This document shows positions 13,444 through 15,452 of a stretch of 15,452 bases of DNA, piece by piece (the stretch's first letter is position 1; each line of letters opens with the position of its first letter). This DNA comes from Coriobacteriaceae bacterium (GTDB lineage Bacteria; Actinomycetota; Coriobacteriia; Coriobacteriales; Eggerthellaceae). The stretch is taken from NCBI GenBank assembly GCA_015062635.1, contig SUUF01000021.1, positions 4,150 to 19,601 of the forward strand, given 5' to 3'. The translations under genes and the position numbers were made by a program. Under the pieces are notes generated by a model, which saw only the letters and a list, made by a program, of their open reading frames with translations, was not told the DNA's origin and did not search any database.

Positions 13444-14229
13444 ATGGACAAACATCCCGAGTATCTGATCCTTATCGCCGTTGCCGCCGCCCTGGTGGCG
13501 TGCATCATCGGAGGGGCGATCTCGTGCTCGACCATCGTCGGCGCTGCGCAGAATGCCGCGCAGCAGGCCACGCCGGGATACAACGAGCTCATCGAGCAGA
13601 TCGAGGGAAACCATGATGGCGATGCCAACGAGTTGCTCGACGAGTTACTCGGCGGCAACAATGGCGGCAACAACGGCAACGGTAACGGTGGCAACAACGG
13701 CAGCGACAATGGCGGCGAGGGCGGCAATTCCGCCGATACCGACGTCCCCGATGTAAGCGAGGGCATACAGGGCGGTTTCACCGAAAAGGACGTTCCCGCA
13801 TCCATGGACATCGACGTCCCCGAATTGCAGGACGACTTGCAGGCATGCCTGAACAGCGCCCTTTCGTCGGGCATGAGGTCGAACGCCACGGTGACGTTGA
13901 CCGAGCTCACGAAAGATACGGTTTCGGCTCCCACGCTGAAGGGCGGCAGGGTGCTGGGCACGGTGAGCGGCAAGGCCGCCATCACGAACGCCGACGGCAA
14001 GACCGAGACCGTCGACTACACGTCGTATTATCTGGCGGCAAATCCCACAGACCAGAAGATCACCTGGTATATCTATGGCTACGACCTCAGCTCGTACGAT
14101 TTGTTCCCGCAGGGCTTCAAGGATGTCGCTGGCGACCCGATGGGCATGCGCTCGGTAATTGATGGGGGCGTGCCGAGCCCGCAAAGCGAGCTTGGGCGCG
14201 ACCAGGGGCAAAACGCCCAGGTGGTCTAG
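13444..14229 (+). CDS. Exported protein with Gly/Asn-rich linker, possibly a lipoprotein
   Basis: No family is recognised for this 261-residue protein. Residues 8-28 are hydrophobic. LVAC (17-20) fits a lipobox, with Cys20 a possible lipid-modified residue, but the hydrophobic stretch continues past it (IIGGAIS), so an uncleaved anchor is equally possible. A Gly/Asn-rich low-complexity linker (about 70-95) is followed by an acidic stretch and then a domain of about 150 residues (from about 112 on), containing beta-like segments such as TVSGKAAIT and DYTSYYLAANP. This layout, anchor then flexible linker then outer domain, suits a cell-surface protein that spans the wall. The next gene, a TrkA-like protein, starts 28 bases after its stop, so they may be co-transcribed. 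Function unknown. Confidence 0.85.
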   Translation: MDKHPEYLILIAVAAALVACIIGGAISCSTIVGAAQNAAQQATPGYNELIEQIEGNHDGDANELLDELLGGNNGGNNGNGNGGNNGSDNGGEGGNSADTDVPDVSEGIQGGFTEKDVPASMDIDVPELQDDLQACLNSALSSGMRSNATVTLTELTKDTVSAPTLKGGRVLGTVSGKAAITNADGKTETVDYTSYYLAANPTDQKITWYIYGYDLSSYDLFPQGFKDVAGDPMGMRSVIDGGVPSPQSELGRDQGQNAQVV

Positions 14230-14243
14230 GGTTCGCACGGCAC

Positions 14244-14250
14244 GGAAGGG
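14244..14250 (+). promoter_or_regulatory. Ribosome binding site that fixes the first TrkA-like start
   Basis: GGAAGGG lies seven bases before ATG 14258. The frame is open upstream to 14159 inside the previous gene, but residue 1 of the Rossmann fold (MSDIIVVGCG) begins at this ATG. Confidence 0.8.
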
Positions 14251-14257
14251 CGGTTCC

Positions 14258-14920
14258 ATGAGCGATATCATCGTCGTCGGTTGCGGGCGTGTGGGCAGCC
14301 AGCTGGCCACGCAGCTTTCGCAGAGCGACAACAACGTGACGGTCATCGACCGTGATGTGGCGTCGTTTGCCAACCTCGGCCCCGACTTCAACGGGGCGAC
14401 CATCCAAGGCGTCGGCTTCGACGAGGACGTGCTCATGGAGGCGGGCATCAAGAGCTGCGATGCCGTGGCGGCCGTGACCCAGCTCGACAACACCAACCTG
14501 ATGATCGCCGAGGTATGCGAGAAGCTCTACGGTGTGCCGCATGTGGTGGCCCGCCTGCACGACCCCTCGCACGAACGCGCCTATTCGTTGCTCGGCATCG
14601 ATTATTCCTGCGGCACGACGCTTGTGGCCGAGGAGATCTACGCGAAGCTGCAATCGGGCCATGGCAATCACGTGAAATCGTTCGGCGATGTCGAGATCAT
14701 CGAATTCACGTTGAATTTGCGCAGCCACTTGCGCCAGACGATGCGCGTGTCGGAACTCGAGCGCCCCCATGGCGCCCGCGTTGTGGCGTTCGAGCGCGCA
14801 GATGGGTCGGCGACTTCGATTCCCGATGGCGACAGCATTCTGTACGATGGCGACAAGCTGCTCGTCTGCATCCGCTCCGAGCTCCTCGCGGCGTTCGAAA
14901 AGTTCATGAGGCAAGACTAG
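14258..14920 (+). CDS. TrkA/RCK-type potassium-transport regulatory protein (first)
   Basis: Proteins of this type bind NAD(H) or adenine nucleotides and gate Trk/Ktr K+ transporters or channels from the cytoplasm. This 220-residue protein has an RCK_N Rossmann domain (about 1-125) with VVGCGRVG (G8, G10, G13), and D31 ending the second strand (VTVID), which would hold the ribose. An RCK_C domain (about 140-220) completes the usual single-RCK length of about 220. It is followed after 26 bases by a second, related gene. No membrane transporter gene lies in the window, so the partner is unknown. Which nucleotide it binds cannot be read from the sequence. Confidence 0.92.
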   Translation: MSDIIVVGCGRVGSQLATQLSQSDNNVTVIDRDVASFANLGPDFNGATIQGVGFDEDVLMEAGIKSCDAVAAVTQLDNTNLMIAEVCEKLYGVPHVVARLHDPSHERAYSLLGIDYSCGTTLVAEEIYAKLQSGHGNHVKSFGDVEIIEFTLNLRSHLRQTMRVSELERPHGARVVAFERADGSATSIPDGDSILYDGDKLLVCIRSELLAAFEKFMRQD

Positions 14921-14946
14921 CCTTCGGCTGAAGAGAAGGGTCGAAC

Positions 14947-15452
14947 ATGCACATCATCATCGTGGGTGCCGGCAAGGTCGGCGAATACCTGGCCCGCACC
15001 ACGCTCGAGAGCGGCAACGATGTCGTGGTCATCGAGTCGGACCACGACCGCGCCGTCGAGATGGCCACCGCGCTTTCCGGCCGTGTGCTGGTTATCTTCG
15101 GCGACGGCTGCAACTCGCGCGTGATGGAAGATGCCGATATCCGGCATGCCGATGTGTTCGTGGCGACAACCGGGCGCGACGACAACAACCTTGTGGCATG
15201 CGAGATCGCGCTGCGGGTGTTCAAGGTGAACCGCTGCATCGCTCGCGTGAACAACCCAAAGAACCTGCGCATCTTCCGCAAGCTGGGCATCGAATGCGTG
15301 TCGTCGACCACGCTCATCGGCCGCCTTATCGAGGAGGAAGCGACGCTCGGCAACCTGAATGCAGTCTCGACGCTCGCCCAAGGCAACATCGCGATGGTCG
15401 AGGTGAAGGTGCGTGAATTCCGCAGCGGCGGCCTGAGTCCCATCAATGGCGC
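14947..15452 (+). CDS. TrkA/RCK-type potassium-transport regulatory protein (second, truncated by window end)
   Basis: The reading frame from ATG 14947 runs off the end of the window, showing 168 residues. It starts MHIIIVGAGKVGEYLA, a Rossmann glycine motif (G7, G9, G12), and has E30 at the end of the second strand (VVVIE), where the first protein has Asp. Later the RCK_N-like segments ATTGRDDNNLVACEIA and ARVNNPKN are present, with the RCK_C domain beginning near the cut. AGAAGGG (14934-14940) precedes the start by six bases. It is a paralog of the gene before it. Two such genes together suggest a heteromeric gating ring or one that serves two transporters; the transporter, if linked, lies beyond the window. 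Confidence 0.9.
   Translation, partial: MHIIIVGAGKVGEYLARTTLESGNDVVVIESDHDRAVEMATALSGRVLVIFGDGCNSRVMEDADIRHADVFVATTGRDDNNLVACEIALRVFKVNRCIARVNNPKNLRIFRKLGIECVSSTTLIGRLIEEEATLGNLNAVSTLAQGNIAMVEVKVREFRSGGLSPING

Noticed and set aside
14159..14257. Extended start of the first TrkA-like protein at 14159
   Set aside because: It lies within the previous gene, and the Rossmann domain starts at 14258.
1..15452. tRNA, rRNA, CRISPR, insertion sequence or phage elements
   Set aside because: No cloverleaf, repeat array, transposase, integrase or terminal inverted repeats were seen in either strand.

Overview
This is a GC-rich bacterial window with about ten tightly packed genes per 10 kb, every gene on the + strand. 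The high GC, the [NiFe]-hydrogenase maturation genes beside a bd-type oxidase, the cytosolic LytS-like/LytTR pair and the GTG starts suggest an anaerobic or microaerobic actinobacterium. My best guess is a Coriobacteriia of the Eggerthellaceae type, inferred from overall character and not from a marker gene. No tRNA, rRNA, CRISPR array, insertion sequence or attachment site is visible. No gene-free stretch exceeds about 220 bases.

Region 1 (1-3776) reads as one co-oriented operon: an exported, membrane-anchored protein with a probable OB-fold; the ribosome-assembly GTPase RsgA; a GT-A-type glycosyltransferase-like protein; and a TSUP (TauE/SafE) permease. The first two junctions are ATGA stop/start overlaps, so translation is probably coupled. 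Region 2 (3839-5994) is a two-component system: a soluble GAF/LytS-type histidine kinase and a LytTR response regulator, each with its own TATAAT box, closed by a strong hairpin.

Region 3 (6154-9941) is hypF-hypC-hypD, three maturation genes that build and carry the Fe(CN)2CO group of [NiFe] hydrogenases. hypE, hypA, hypB and hydrogenase structural genes are not in the window. A 194-base gap with several GC-rich hairpins follows, then an unassigned zinc-ribbon protein (10136-10696). Region 4 (10789-13376) is cydAB, the two main subunits of a cytochrome bd quinol oxidase, with a promoter carrying a 10-bp palindrome over its -10 box and a clear intrinsic terminator. Region 5 (13444-15452) holds an exported protein with a Gly/Asn-rich linker and two adjacent TrkA/RCK-type nucleotide-binding proteins, the second cut by the window end. 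These probably regulate a K+ channel or transporter encoded beyond the window.

Most genes are well-known families. The less ordinary items are the unassigned zinc-ribbon protein, the structured gap before it, the glycosyltransferase-like protein coupled to rsgA, the LytS-like kinase lacking the membrane sensor, and a His in CydA where E. coli has Arg391. I found no convincing new multi-gene system.
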